Shown here: positions 24,316 to 33,376 of the stretch, piece by piece | How the letters are laid out: each line of letters begins with the position of its first letter | Numbering within the stretch: position 1 is the first letter of the stretch | Source of the DNA: Planctomycetota bacterium | GTDB lineage: Bacteria > Planctomycetota > UBA8108 > JACQVS01 | Direction of reading: 5' to 3' | Length of the DNA stretch: 37,637 nt | NCBI GenBank assembly: GCA_016209605.1 | Contig: JACQVS010000188.1 | Location: forward strand, 1-37,637 | The notes under the pieces: generated by a model | Databases searched by the model: none | Told to the model about the DNA's origin: nothing | What the model saw: only the letters and a program-made list of their open reading frames with translations | Program-made: the position numbers and the translations under genes

Positions 24316-25683
24316 ATGACCCACCGGACATCTCTCTCGCTCATCGCCGCCCCCATCCTCTTCGCTCTTTTTGCCGGCTGCACCAGCCGCTTTGAAAGCC
24401 GCGCCGGCGGTCCTCCGCCGGTTGAAGCCGCTTCGAGCCCTACCCCGGCCGCCAAGGGCGAGACCGCCCACCTCATCTTCGCCGAGATCAAGCCCGAGGA
24501 AAAAACCGCCGGCCTGCCCAAGCCGCGGCCGCTCGCCCCCTCGGTCGAAAAGGGGCTCGAGTGGCTGGTCCGGGCGCAGCATGAAAACGGCGGCTGGGGG
24601 GCCGGCTCGCACGCCAGCCAGCAGATTCGCGACCCGCATCAGGTAGAGACCGATCCGGCCACCACGGCGTTCACCGCCATGGCCTTCCTGCGCCTGGGCC
24701 ACACTCCCGTCTCTGGCGCCTACCAGGAGAGCCTCCGGCGGGCGACCGAACACCTCCTCGACGTGGTCGAAAAAGCCCCGGCAGACGGCCCGCGCATCAC
24801 CGACCTTCAAGGCACCCAGCCGCAGGCCAAGCTGGGGCAGCTCGTCGACACCGCCATGGCCGTCCAGTACTTCTCGCGGCTCCTCACCGCCCTGCCGGAT
24901 GAGACCCCTATCAAAAAACGTGTCGACGCGGCGCTGGATAAATGCCTGCGCAAGCTCGAGAAGACGCAAAACGCCGACGGCAGCTGGAACTACGGCGGCG
25001 GCTGGGCACCGGTGCTCCAGTCCTCGCTCGCCTGCAACTCCATGGAGATCGCCCTGGCGGCGGGAAAGCAGGTGGACCGCGCCGTCCTGGACAAGGCGAG
25101 GAATTATCAAAAGGGGAACTTCGACCTGGCGACCGGCAAGGCCAGGAGCGACGCCGCCGCCGGCGTCGAGCTTTACGCCTTTTCCGGCTCCCAGCGCGCC
25201 GGCGCCAACCAGGCCTGGGCGGCGCGGCAGATGGTGGAAGCGGCCAAGCGGGAGGGAAAGCTCGGGGCCAATGAAACGGTCACCGCGGCGAACCTCGAGC
25301 ATCTCGGCGTCGACAAGCAAAAAGCCCAGGAGCTGGAGCTGGCCTGCTCCCAGGCGGATGCGCAGTCCGCCCGGCTCGGCGACGAATCGCTGCTTTCCGG
25401 CTTCGGAAACAACGGCGGCGAGGAGTATTTGAGCTACCTCTTCACCAGCGAGTCGCTGGTGCTCTCGGGAGGAGCGAAATGGGAGGAGTGGAACGGCAAG
25501 ATGCACGAGCGCCTGGCCAAGATCCAGAGCCCCGATGGAAGCTGGACCGGCCACCACTGCATCACCAGCCCGGTCTTCTGCACCTCGGCGGTGGTCCAGT
25601 GCCTGACCACCGACCAGGACGCCCCTCGCATGCTCGCCATCGCTCAAGCGGCGGCCAAGCGGGAAATCAAGGCCGGAAAATGA
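24316..25683 (+). CDS. lipoprotein with prenyltransferase/squalene-oxidase-type toroid repeats
   Basis: A 455-residue exported lipoprotein with signal SLSLIAAPILFALFAGC and lipobox cysteine 22. The body has the internal helix-pair repeats of the terpenoid cyclase/protein prenyltransferase alpha-toroid: VEKGLEWLVRAQHENGGWGAG, TAFTAMAFLRLGH, LRKLEKTQNADGSWNYGGGW and KIQSPDGSWTG, each with the Q..(D)G.W motif. True squalene cyclases carry a DxDD acid motif; none is seen, and the protein is exported, so it is unlikely to make hopanoids. Such proteins are abundant in Planctomycetes and their role is unknown. The ribosome site AAAGGAG is well placed. It overlaps the next gene by ATGA. Confidence 0.85.
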   Translation: MTHRTSLSLIAAPILFALFAGCTSRFESRAGGPPPVEAASSPTPAAKGETAHLIFAEIKPEEKTAGLPKPRPLAPSVEKGLEWLVRAQHENGGWGAGSHASQQIRDPHQVETDPATTAFTAMAFLRLGHTPVSGAYQESLRRATEHLLDVVEKAPADGPRITDLQGTQPQAKLGQLVDTAMAVQYFSRLLTALPDETPIKKRVDAALDKCLRKLEKTQNADGSWNYGGGWAPVLQSSLACNSMEIALAAGKQVDRAVLDKARNYQKGNFDLATGKARSDAAAGVELYAFSGSQRAGANQAWAARQMVEAAKREGKLGANETVTAANLEHLGVDKQKAQELELACSQADAQSARLGDESLLSGFGNNGGEEYLSYLFTSESLVLSGGAKWEEWNGKMHERLAKIQSPDGSWTGHHCITSPVFCTSAVVQCLTTDQDAPRMLAIAQAAAKREIKAGK

Positions 25684-26939
25684 TCCCTCCAGCCCATCCC
25701 CCCATGCCCAGTTCTCCACCTCATCCCCGGCGAGCGCTGGCCAGCCGGCGCTCGCTCCTTTTCCGCCAGATGCCGGCCGCCCTCTTGAGCGCCCTGGTGC
25801 CGCGCTGGTGCCTCGGCTCGGACCGGACGCCTGCGCCGCCCAATGCCCAGCCGGTGCTGGACCGCGCCGCCGGCTGGCTCTGGAAAAAGCAAGGCGAAGA
25901 CGGCGGCTGGCACAGCGAGACCTACGGCCTCCTGCGCTCGGGGCAGGCGCTCTCGCCCTTCATCCTCCACGCCCTGCTCGGCATCCCCCCGGAAATCCAT
26001 ACCGTTCCGCGGCCGGCCGTGGAGCGGACGTTCGATTTCATCCGCCGGCGCGCCGATTCGAATGGAGTCCTGGGCCTGGCCGATCCGGACTTTTTGGAGT
26101 ACCCCAACTACGCCACCGCTTTCGCCCTGCGCTGCCTGCACATGGCCGGAAGGCGCGAAGATGCCGAGTTGATCGGCAAGATGCACGGCCATCTCCTCGC
26201 CGAGCAGTACGGCCGCGAGCGCGGTTTCGATGAAAGCCATCCCGCTTTCGGCGGCTGGGGCTTCGGCGGGAAGCATCCGCCCGGTCAGCCCGGCCACATG
26301 GACCTCTCCCACACCCGCGCCGTGCTCGAAGCCCTGCGAGAAGCGGGAGTCCAGGAGGCCGCGGTCTTCGAGCGCGCACAAGCCTTCCTGCGCCTGGTGC
26401 AGCGCCATCCGAGCGAGGCCCGGCCGCAGCCGCCGCTTTCCGGAAATCCAGACCGTTCGGGCCGAAGGGCCCCTTACGACGGCGGCTTTTATTTCTCGCC
26501 GGTGGTGCTGCCGGCCAACAAGGCCCTCGCCGAGCCCGGAGATGAGCATACGGCCCCTCACTTTCGCAGCTACGCCACGGCGACCGGCGATGGGCTGCTC
26601 GCGCTGCTCGCGGCCGGAGCGCCGGCGGAGGATGAGCGTGTCCGGGCGGCCCGGAAGTGGCTCGAAAGCCACCCGCGGCTCGATTATCCCGAGGGAGTGC
26701 CGGCCCGGCAGCCGCTCGAGTGGGGGAAGGCCCTGTTTTTCTATCACCTGGCGGCGCGCGCCGAGGCTTATCGCGCGCTCCAGCAGCCCGGCGGCTGGAG
26801 GGAGGAGATCGCCAAGCTTCTCCAGCCGCTCCAGCGCCCCGGCGGCAGCTTCCTGAACGACCGCTCCCACCTGATGAAGGAGGACGACCCGCTCCTCGCC
26901 ACCGCCCTGGCGGTAAAAGCGCTCGGCGCCATCCTCTGA
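25680..26939 (+). CDS. second toroid-repeat (squalene-oxidase-like) protein, probably exported
   Basis: A 419-residue protein with an Arg-rich start and a hydrophobic stretch (RRSLLFRQMPAALLSALVP) suggesting Tat-type export or a membrane anchor. Helix-pair repeats follow: AGWLWKKQGEDGGWHSETYG, YATAFALRCLHMAG, FGGWGFGGKHPPGQPGHMDL, YDGGFYFSPV and LQRPGGSFLNDRSHLMKEDD. These match prenyltransferase/squalene-oxidase repeats; the sequence HMDLSHTRAVLEAL resembles the region around the cyclase centre but lacks DxDD. The start ATG at 25680 overlaps the preceding stop, implying translational coupling; an ATG at 25704 is an alternative. The pair may form a hetero-complex, since protein prenyltransferase folds often pair; this is inference. 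Confidence 0.82.
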   Translation: MIPPAHPPMPSSPPHPRRALASRRSLLFRQMPAALLSALVPRWCLGSDRTPAPPNAQPVLDRAAGWLWKKQGEDGGWHSETYGLLRSGQALSPFILHALLGIPPEIHTVPRPAVERTFDFIRRRADSNGVLGLADPDFLEYPNYATAFALRCLHMAGRREDAELIGKMHGHLLAEQYGRERGFDESHPAFGGWGFGGKHPPGQPGHMDLSHTRAVLEALREAGVQEAAVFERAQAFLRLVQRHPSEARPQPPLSGNPDRSGRRAPYDGGFYFSPVVLPANKALAEPGDEHTAPHFRSYATATGDGLLALLAAGAPAEDERVRAARKWLESHPRLDYPEGVPARQPLEWGKALFFYHLAARAEAYRALQQPGGWREEIAKLLQPLQRPGGSFLNDRSHLMKEDDPLLATALAVKALGAIL

Positions 26940-27021
26940 GCCAGCCGGGACGGTTTGCATCTGGCGGGAAGCGCCAATGGCAAGGAAGATTCAAACTCAA
27001 GCCCGGGCGCGGTCAAAAGCG

Positions 27022-27759
27022 CTATTTTTTCCCTTTGCCCAAGCCCTTCCCTTTTTCAGGAGGAAAGGCCCCGGATTTATCCTGCTGGGGAGCCTTTTTC
27101 CTTTCGGATGGGTCGCTTTTTTCTTTGATCGGGTGATTCTTCTCTTCGCCCTTCGCATTTTTCTCATCTCCCTTAAAATTTTTTTCTTTGGCCTTGAGCT
27201 CCTTCGCCTGGGCATTCACCTTGATGAAGCTTTCCTCTTTTTGGCGCAACTTGATGATTTCATCAGGCGGCATGCCATGGTGCTCTGAAATGAACTTCAA
27301 GTTGACCAGGTTGATGATCTCGGCATCCGCAAGCTCGATCGTCCTCCACTCTTCTCTTTTCTTCTTCTTGAAGTGGCCGTAGGCATGGCCGTAAGGAGGG
27401 CCGTCAACATGAATCGCCGGAACATAAAAAATCTCCGCGGAGAGGCGGAAATGAGCGGTGATCGCCATCCAGGATTTTCCCTCCAGGCGGAGCTTGAGAA
27501 CGGCATCTGGAGCGACCGTTGCCCGCCTGGCGAGGTAAAAAACAATCGGGATTTCTTCATCGGGGATATGCTTTTTCTTGATGACCAGGATCTCCTTTTC
27601 CGGCACCTTGAAATGCTCGCCGATGGCAAAATAAAATCCCTGAACCCCTCCAGCGCCGCTGCTCACGCCGGCGGTCCCATCAGCGCGGGCGGCGCGACCG
27701 GCGGCGAGGAATCCAAGGAGCAACGGGAACGAGATCAACGAAATAACGGTCTTTTGCAT
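27022..27759 (-). CDS. secreted protein with lysine-rich tail, unknown
   Basis: A 245-residue exported protein. The signal peptide is VISLISFPLLLGFLAAGRAA. The core (about 40-180) contains IPDEEIPIVFYLARRATVAP, LEGKSWMAITAHFRLSAEIF and DAEIINLVNLKFISEHHGMP, a pattern I associate with an uncharacterised family in deltaproteobacteria and planctomycetes. The last 65 residues are almost all Lys, Glu, Gly and Asp (KGDEKNAKGEEKNHPIKEK), probably disordered and perhaps binding polyanions or nucleic acid. The ATG at 27759 has CCAGGTGA just upstream. It is convergent with the toroid operon and divergent from the beta-barrel gene at 28201. Confidence 0.72.
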   Translation of the reverse strand: MQKTVISLISFPLLLGFLAAGRAARADGTAGVSSGAGGVQGFYFAIGEHFKVPEKEILVIKKKHIPDEEIPIVFYLARRATVAPDAVLKLRLEGKSWMAITAHFRLSAEIFYVPAIHVDGPPYGHAYGHFKKKKREEWRTIELADAEIINLVNLKFISEHHGMPPDEIIKLRQKEESFIKVNAQAKELKAKEKNFKGDEKNAKGEEKNHPIKEKSDPSERKKAPQQDKSGAFPPEKGKGLGKGKK

Positions 27760-28200
27760 AATTCACCTGGAGAGAAGCTTGAATGATTGAAATGCAATGT
27801 CAGGGCTACCTTCGACATTCTAATCTTCGGTAATTACCGGCCGGAAATTGAATGCATCGGCCGGGAAACTACGAGCTTTTGCCGGCGTCCTGTGGTTCTG
27901 GAGGGGCGATCTTGTGCGAAAGAAAACCTGGGGGGCATCGAGAATCCCCAGTTTGATCCTGCCATACGTTCTACGGGCTCCGGCATAAAGTTTACGGGAA
28001 TTCCTCGGCCCCGAGGGGGCCTGATCCTCTTTAAGGCTTGTATTGACTGGAGTTGAACTCCCGAATCCATTTTGGCCCGCCATTTGCTACTTTCAGGCCG
28101 GCAGGACGGATCTGGTTTGGGATTGTTTTTATTCTTTTACAACCTTTGGTGATTTGGCCTGGCCAGCTTGGGCACATCAGGTCTCATTTGGAGTTTTTAG
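27760..28200. other. 441-base divergent intergenic region
   Basis: Between the lysine-rich secreted protein (leftward) and the beta-barrel gene (rightward). It contains two small GC hairpins, CTGGGG...CCCCAG near 27930-27953 and GGCCCC-gag-GGGGCC at 28007-28021, neither followed by a T-run. Open frames of 78-89 codons exist on both strands but have no ribosome site, no recognisable family and unstable composition, so I do not call them. The last 90 bases are AT-rich and probably carry the promoter for the gene at 28201. Confidence 0.45.
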
Positions 28201-29370
28201 ATGAAAAGTCGCATTAAATGGCTATTTCTGCCGGGCATCATGGCGGTTCTCAGCGTTTTCTTCACCACCCCATACGCCAGCGGGCAGGGGTGATGTCTCA
28301 CTCGAATAGGGTCACCCGTGCTTGGCGGCCAGGGAAGCCCTTACCTTCAGCCGACGGAATTTCAATTTTCCTTCGGATACCGCTGGCAGTACTCCGACCG
28401 CCACTTCACCGGAGACCACGAGGACAAAAACCGCCGGCATGAGCACTCCGAAGTCATCAACGACATCAACCTCCTCGACTTCAATCTGAGCTTTGCCTTG
28501 ACGGAGCGGTTCAGCGCCTCGGTCAACCTGCCGGTGCTGATCGCGGAACGGTCTCAAGCGATCCGCAATCCGGCCCCAACCCCCGGCTTTCTCGGCCGCA
28601 ACGAGACCCACGCCCAGGGGATCGGCGACTTCAGCCTGCTGGGGTCGTTCTGGATCTTCGAGCCCGCGGCCCATCCCGACCAGAATATCGCCTTCGGCCT
28701 GGGCGTCAAATTCCCCACCGGCGAAGATGATGTCAGCGACAACTTCCGTCAATCGGACGGCACCATAGCGCACCGGACCGTCGACCAGTCCATCCAGCCC
28801 GGCGATGGAGGCTACGGCGCCATTTTTGATCTGCGGGCCTTCAAGCTCATCTTCGAGAGGTTCACACTTTATGGACAGGGGATTTACCTCCTCAATCCCC
28901 AGAACACCAATAATGTGCCGACGTTCCGCTCGCGCGCATCCGAGGCGGAGATGTCCATCTCGGACCAGTTCCTGGGCCGTGCCGGCGTCAACGTGTTGGT
29001 ATTCCCGGAGCAGGGCTGGTCCTTCAGCATCGGAGGCCGCGTTGAAGGCGTGCCCGTCCGGGACTTGATCGGCGACAGCGATGGCTTCCGCCGCCCCGGC
29101 ATCGCCGTTTCGGTCGAGCCCGGCATCAACTACGCCGTGGGCCGGAACGTATTCTCCTTCAGCGTGCCGGTGGCGGTCTACCGCAACCGCTGGATCAGCG
29201 TTTCCGACCGCCGGGATGGCCGGCACGGCGACGCGGCCTTCGCGGACTTCCTGATCCTCTTCGGCTACTCCGTGCGCTTCGACGGCTGGAGCAAGCCGGC
29301 CGGAACGGAGAAGGCCCCTGAACCGCAGTTGCCCGTCTCGCCGCCGGTCGGGACCGCTCCGTCTCAATAA
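28201..29370 (+). pseudogene. outer-membrane beta-barrel protein with in-frame TGA after the signal peptide
   Basis: The ATG at 28201 has GGAG eight bases upstream and encodes a textbook signal peptide (MKSRIKWLFLPGIMAVLSVF ... ASGQG). In the same frame a TGA at 28291-28293 follows at once, then CLTRIGSPVLGGQGSPYLQP and a 340-residue beta-rich body: YLQPTEFQFSFGYRWQYSD, alternating barrel strands, GLGVKFPTGEDDVSD and a final YSVRFDG strand. The FPTGE turn and strand pattern recall the MetA-pathway/phenol-degradation transporter family of outer-membrane barrels. Dropping one G of GGGG (28287-28290) would read GQGDVSLE, so paired frameshifts are also possible. The body alone, from a GTG at 28318, would lack export. 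This may be a real lesion, a sequencing error or readthrough. Confidence 0.65.
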
Positions 29371-29387
29371 TGTCCGCCGGGCAGCCG

Positions 29388-30277
29388 CTAGAAATCGAAT
29401 GGACGCGTGCCCATGGCTCGCTGGCCGATAAGAGCCCCTCTCACCGCCCAGCCGGCGGCTGGCCATCCGGAAGTTGGAGTTCCCTTCCCAGCACGGCGCG
29501 CTGGAGCTTCGCCGGCAGCTTGGTGAAGGTGGCCATAGCTTCCCTCCTTGAGGCAGATGAGCGTTTCCCCTCGTTCCGGGTTGAGCCGCGCCCGCGGCAG
29601 TCCGCCGGGGTCGGTCAGCCAGATCAGCCCCGCAGCGAGCGCATACGCTCCCAGGCGCCGCGCTGACGCCAGCGGGCGCAGGGAAAAACCCTCGAACACC
29701 TCCGCTCCCGCGACCCCCAGCGCCCCTCCAGCCAGGGCGATGCTCCACCAGAGGCCCAGGCCGGCGCGCCCGGCAGGGTATTGGCGAGGAGAGGCCCCAG
29801 AACCGATCCCGCCGTGTTTGCAGCCAGCAGGCGGCCAAGCTGGAGGCCCGCCGGCGAGTTCCTCCCGCCGCCCGCTAGCTCCAGGAGGAGAGACAGGGCC
29901 GCGCCCGCGGCCAGGGTCGCTGGAAGAAGGATCAAAGCGGCGCGCCAGAGCAGGCCGATTCCCTGGGCGGCGCTCCCGCCGGCCACCAGGTAATCCATTC
30001 CGGGGCTGAGGAGGAGAAAGAGGCGCGGGGAGAGGATGGTCCAGAGCCCCGAGGCGCACCAGGCGATGGCGAGGCTGGCCTTCGCGGAAGCGCCACGCTC
30101 TAAAAGCGATTTCGCCAGGGCCGCTCCGCCCGCCAGCCCGAGGAGGAAGATCACCAGGACCAGAGCGAAGGAATGGACCGAGTTTTCGTGAACGAGCGCG
30201 AACATCCGGGTCCAGAAGACCTCCAGGGAAAGGAGCAATAGGCCGGAAAGGAAGGCGAGCGCCGCCTTGGGATTCAG
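29388..30277 (-). pseudogene. membrane domain of a spermidine-synthase-like protein, frameshifted and truncated
   Basis: The first frame encodes NPKAALAFLSGLLLLSLEVF, WTRMFALVHENSVHSFALVL and several more hydrophobic helices (ALILLPATLAAGAALSLLLE), ending LLANTLPG. The frame then jumps, and the next frame continues GLGLWWSIALAGGALGVAG and ARLNPERGETLICLKEGSYG. This is the membrane half of the large spermidine-synthase-like proteins (LEVxWTRxxALxxxNSVxxF is diagnostic). One base is off in the GC run at 29757-29783. The expected start is a CTG at 30277 directly after a TAG, so the start is also lost. The catalytic methyltransferase-like domain that should follow is absent. It lies next to the kinase gene on the same strand. 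Confidence 0.7.
29441..29536 (-). CDS. possible 31-residue small ORF with strong ribosome site
   Basis: An ATG at 29536 with AAGGAGGG five bases upstream opens a 31-codon frame, MATFTKLPAKLQRAVLGREL and 11 more residues, ending in TGA at 29441. The translation-start signal is among the best in the window. It lies at the decayed 3' end of the spermidine-synthase-like gene, in another frame. It could be a genuine small protein or an accidental start within the degraded sequence. No family was recognised. Confidence 0.25.
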   Translation of the reverse strand: MATFTKLPAKLQRAVLGRELQLPDGQPPAGR

Positions 30278-30303
30278 CTAAATTCATTATTTCAACGGCC
30301 GGC

Positions 30304-32601
30304 TCACTTCCCCTTCTGAGCCGATCCGGGGAGATAAAGGGCGGTCGAGAGCGCCGCCGCGAAGCCCAGGAGCCCGAGAGCCACCAGGAAGATCGGCCTG
30401 GAGATCAGTTTCAGGTCGATCAAGAGGTAAAATCCCAGGGCGATTCCTGCCAGGCCGCCAAGGAGGAAACGCCGGCGGCTCCTCCACGGTCCGAGGAGCA
30501 GGATGGCGGCAACCGCCGCCAGGTAAATGGCCACATCGACGCCCACGGATTCGAGCCTCTTCTGCTCCTGAGCGTTGGCGTAGAGCGAGCCCAGGAGATG
30601 CACCGGGACAAGCAGCTCCAGTATCCGGCTGCCGGAGCGCAGGTCCAGGCTCCTCGCCCGCTCGGTGAAGACCATCAAGGCCAGGAAGACCAAACCGTTC
30701 AGGGCGAGCGAATAGTACCGCATCCGATCAGGATTCAGGAAGGAAAAGGCCTCGAGCCCCAGCAGCTCGAGAGTGGAGCCTTCCAATGCGATGACGTCCA
30801 GCGCTGCCACCAGCGCGACCAGGGCCAGGAAGTGGAATGGAAAAGCCCAGCGGAACCTCCGGGCGCGCTCGCACCCGATGGCGCAGCCTTCCAGGGCCAC
30901 GAGCGGCAGGCAGGAGAGCGCCTGGTTCTCGGGTTTGAAGTCGAGCCAGCCCTGGGTGATGAGCAACGACAGGTAAGAAGCGGCCAGGAGGATGGCGGTG
31001 GTCCAGGCGAAGCCGGTCAGGCGGATCTTCCACCACACAACCATCGACAACGCCAGCCCCGAAAGGGCCGCCGCCAGGACCTGGAAATTGGAAAAGGGCG
31101 GCCCCAGGAGCTGCGCCACCCCTTCCGTCCGTCGAGCCAGAATCTCCCCTTCTGCCAGCGCCGAGAGCGCTGCCGGGACCACGGCGAGCACGGCCCCGGC
31201 GAGAAAGGAGGCGGAGGCGACCACTTCCCTGCGGAAATGGGCCCAGAGGCCGGTAACCAGCAGCGAGAGGCATGCCGCCGCCGGAATCAGCCAGCGCGCC
31301 GCTGGCGAGAGGTCGCGGCGCAGGAGCCAGACCAGCAGGCCGGCGCATACCACCATCGTCCAGGTCCCGGCGTAGAGCAGCGTCTGCGGCAGGGAAAGCT
31401 TCCGGGCGTCGACGATCCAATGGTCCTCGTCCGCAAGGATGCGGCGGTAAACGAGCTCCAGCCGGTCCCTCTCGTTCTCGGAAATCATCCCCTGCTCCCC
31501 CCAGCTCCGGAGGTCGGCCCGATGGTTTTCGATCCGCTGGCGGAGGACATCGCCGTAGAGGGCCGGCCGCAGCCGCGCCGGCTCACCGGCGAGATACCTT
31601 CCCAGGTCCGCGACCACCTCGGCCGCCGGAGGTCTTTTCCCCGGATCGCGGGCCAGGCAGGCGAGGCAGATGGCTTGAAGATCTTCGGGAATTCCGGAGT
31701 CCACGCTCCGGGGAAAGGGCGGATCGGAGGTCAAGATCCGGTTGAGGAGCTCGTTCAGATTGCCGGATTGAAACGGCGGCCTTCCGGCGAGCAAGGTGAA
31801 CATCACGCTCCCGAAGGAGAAGAGGTCGGAGGCGGTGGTGAGCTTCTCGCTCCGGACCTGCTCGGGGGAGGCGTAGTTCGGCGTGCCCTCGAAGAATTTT
31901 TTGTTCTCCTCGCCGGCCGCGGGAGAAATGGCCAGGCCGAAGTCGAGGATCTTGGGCTGCAGTTGCGGGGTGAGCAGGATATTTTCCGGCTTCAGATCGC
32001 GGTGGATGATCCCCTTGGCGTGAGCCAGGGACAGGGCGCGGGCCACCTCCTGGAGGATCCTGGCCTTCTGGCGGAAGGTGAGGGCGGCCGCGGCCTGGTG
32101 GAGGGGATAGCCTTCGATATGTTCCATGACGATGGCGGAGCAGCCCGAGCCTTCAGCGATCGAGTGGATGGTGACGATGGCCGGATCTTGAAGCTGGGCG
32201 GCCTTGCGCGCCTCGTTCAGGATGACCTCCCTCACCGCCTGCGCCGTCCCGCGCTTGAGCACCTTCAAGGCGACCTTTCTTTGCAAGGCTTCATCCCAGG
32301 CGGCGTAGACGACGCCGAGGCCTCCTTCCCCGATCTGCCCGTCGATCCGGAACCCGGCGATCTGGGGGACTCCCCCCTGCGGCTCACGGGTTTCCTGGAG
32401 ATCCTCAAGCACGTCCCGGACCTTCAAGGCGGTCTCGATCCTCTCGCGGCATTCCTCCCGGAACGGCGCCGGCACCGTGGAGAGAAATTCCCGGAAATCC
32501 CCTTCCTTGCCCTCTCCGGCGCTCTTCAAGTATTCTTCCACCAGGCCATCCAGAAGCTCGCCGGTGCCGGGGGTGGGTGCATCGCCTGGGGTCGTTTCCA
32601 T
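30304..32601 (-). CDS. Ser/Thr protein kinase with multi-span membrane domain (DUF2157-like)
   Basis: A 765-residue kinase. After a ~80-residue N-terminal segment the catalytic domain (about 83-350) has the glycine loop IGEGGLGVVY (90-99), ATP lysine 113 (VALKVL), catalytic HRDLKPEN at 200-207, DFG at 220-222 and a YASPEQV activation-segment end, so it looks active. Around residues 385-430 a W.EQGMISENERDRLELVYRRIL segment resembles DUF2157. About eleven hydrophobic helices follow to the C-terminus (TMVVCAGLLVWLL, AILLAASYLSLLI, ALGLLGFAAALSTALYL). The ATG at 32601 lies five bases after the sigma-factor stop; the longer open frame overlaps that gene and is rejected. It probably controls, or is controlled with, the ECF sigma factor. 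Confidence 0.92.
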   Translation of the reverse strand: METTPGDAPTPGTGELLDGLVEEYLKSAGEGKEGDFREFLSTVPAPFREECRERIETALKVRDVLEDLQETREPQGGVPQIAGFRIDGQIGEGGLGVVYAAWDEALQRKVALKVLKRGTAQAVREVILNEARKAAQLQDPAIVTIHSIAEGSGCSAIVMEHIEGYPLHQAAAALTFRQKARILQEVARALSLAHAKGIIHRDLKPENILLTPQLQPKILDFGLAISPAAGEENKKFFEGTPNYASPEQVRSEKLTTASDLFSFGSVMFTLLAGRPPFQSGNLNELLNRILTSDPPFPRSVDSGIPEDLQAICLACLARDPGKRPPAAEVVADLGRYLAGEPARLRPALYGDVLRQRIENHRADLRSWGEQGMISENERDRLELVYRRILADEDHWIVDARKLSLPQTLLYAGTWTMVVCAGLLVWLLRRDLSPAARWLIPAAACLSLLVTGLWAHFRREVVASASFLAGAVLAVVPAALSALAEGEILARRTEGVAQLLGPPFSNFQVLAAALSGLALSMVVWWKIRLTGFAWTTAILLAASYLSLLITQGWLDFKPENQALSCLPLVALEGCAIGCERARRFRWAFPFHFLALVALVAALDVIALEGSTLELLGLEAFSFLNPDRMRYYSLALNGLVFLALMVFTERARSLDLRSGSRILELLVPVHLLGSLYANAQEQKRLESVGVDVAIYLAAVAAILLLGPWRSRRRFLLGGLAGIALGFYLLIDLKLISRPIFLVALGLLGFAAALSTALYLPGSAQKGK

Positions 32602-32606
32602 CCCGC

Positions 32607-33245
32607 TCACGAGTCCGATCCGCCCTCGAGCAGCTCGCCCAGCTTGCCGCCGCGCATTCCGTGCACCTGGCGCGAGAGGCGCGCCAGGGCGCGGTTGAAC
32701 CGCATCCGGGCGGCGTCCTCGGATATGCCCAGGCGCTGGGCGATCCGGGCGAAGGGAAGCCCGTCCCAATAGCGGAACAGGATGATCTGCCGCTCTTCCG
32801 GCTCCACCAGCTCGAGGCCCAGCCTCACCCAGGCTTCCCACTCCTGGCGCTCGGCCTGCCGGCTCGGCCGCTGGGCGGAGTCCATGGAGGCGTCCAGGCA
32901 AAGCCGGCTGTCCGGCGGCAGGGGGCGCTCTCGATGGAGGGAGCGGCGGCATGCGGTGTAGCGGTCGGCCTCGTCCCGGAGCAGGTTTTCAACGATCCGG
33001 GCCAGCAGGGCCCGGAACTGGCTCCGGCTGGAGAGCAAAAATTTCGGCGTGTAGCTCAGCACCTCGACCACCGTCTCTTGAACGAAGTCCGCCGTCTCGG
33101 CCTTGGCCCGGAGCAACGGGCCCAGGCGCCGGTGGACCCGCTCCTGGATCCACGCCAGATCGCGCTCGATGAGGACATGGAGGGCTTGGCGATCGCCGGC
33201 GTGCCATTTCCTGAGAAGCTGGGCGGTTTCTGATTCCTCGGCCAT
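32607..33245 (-). CDS. ECF sigma factor coupled to a Ser/Thr kinase
   Basis: A 212-residue sigma-70 family factor. Region 2 spans about residues 25-95 (ETADFVQETVVEVLSYTPKF is the -10-binding block) and region 4 about 140-195 (LEPEERQIILFRYWDGLPF-type start, ARIAQRLGISEDAARMRFNRALARL helix-turn-helix). No region 3 is present, as in ECF sigmas. ECF genes followed directly by a membrane Ser/Thr kinase are typical of Planctomycetes, where phosphorylation replaces a classical anti-sigma factor. Here the kinase start is only five bases past this stop. The ATG at 33245 has a weak ribosome site. No anti-sigma gene was found. Confidence 0.92.
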   Translation of the reverse strand: MAEESETAQLLRKWHAGDRQALHVLIERDLAWIQERVHRRLGPLLRAKAETADFVQETVVEVLSYTPKFLLSSRSQFRALLARIVENLLRDEADRYTACRRSLHRERPLPPDSRLCLDASMDSAQRPSRQAERQEWEAWVRLGLELVEPEERQIILFRYWDGLPFARIAQRLGISEDAARMRFNRALARLSRQVHGMRGGKLGELLEGGSDS

Positions 33246-33376
33246 TGACTAGGGGATTTTAACGGCGTTCGGAGGGGCGGTCAACCCGCGCTCCAACAGC
33301 GACTTGCGGCACGGGCGGGATTTCCGGTTCGGTGGAAGATGAAAAACCGCTCTAGGAGTTAAAAAGAGGTGCTCTC
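33246..33376. promoter_or_regulatory. divergent promoter region (sigma/kinase operon and lipoprotein)
   Basis: A 131-base gap drives the sigma/kinase operon leftward and the lipoprotein gene rightward. Divergence suggests that the ECF sigma factor may read both. No repeated promoter motif was recognised by eye. AGAGGTG just before 33377 is the lipoprotein's ribosome site. Confidence 0.35.

Noticed and set aside
24241..26960. Minus-strand frames of 492 and 438 codons
   Set aside because: They are antisense to the two toroid-repeat genes, which have a lipobox, ribosome site and ATGA coupling.
28030..28080. tRNA-like T-arm
   Set aside because: GGAGTTGAACTCC is only a short palindrome; no acceptor, D or anticodon stem can be built around it.
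27787..28083. Small open frames of 78-89 codons on both strands
   Set aside because: No ribosome site, no recognised family, and several overlapping frames of equal quality.
28291..28293. TGA as selenocysteine
   Set aside because: It lies right after a signal peptide in a beta-barrel with no redox motif, and I see no convincing SECIS-like hairpin just downstream.
30598..32772. 724-codon plus-strand open frame
   Set aside because: It is antisense to the Ser/Thr kinase, which has a complete catalytic motif set.
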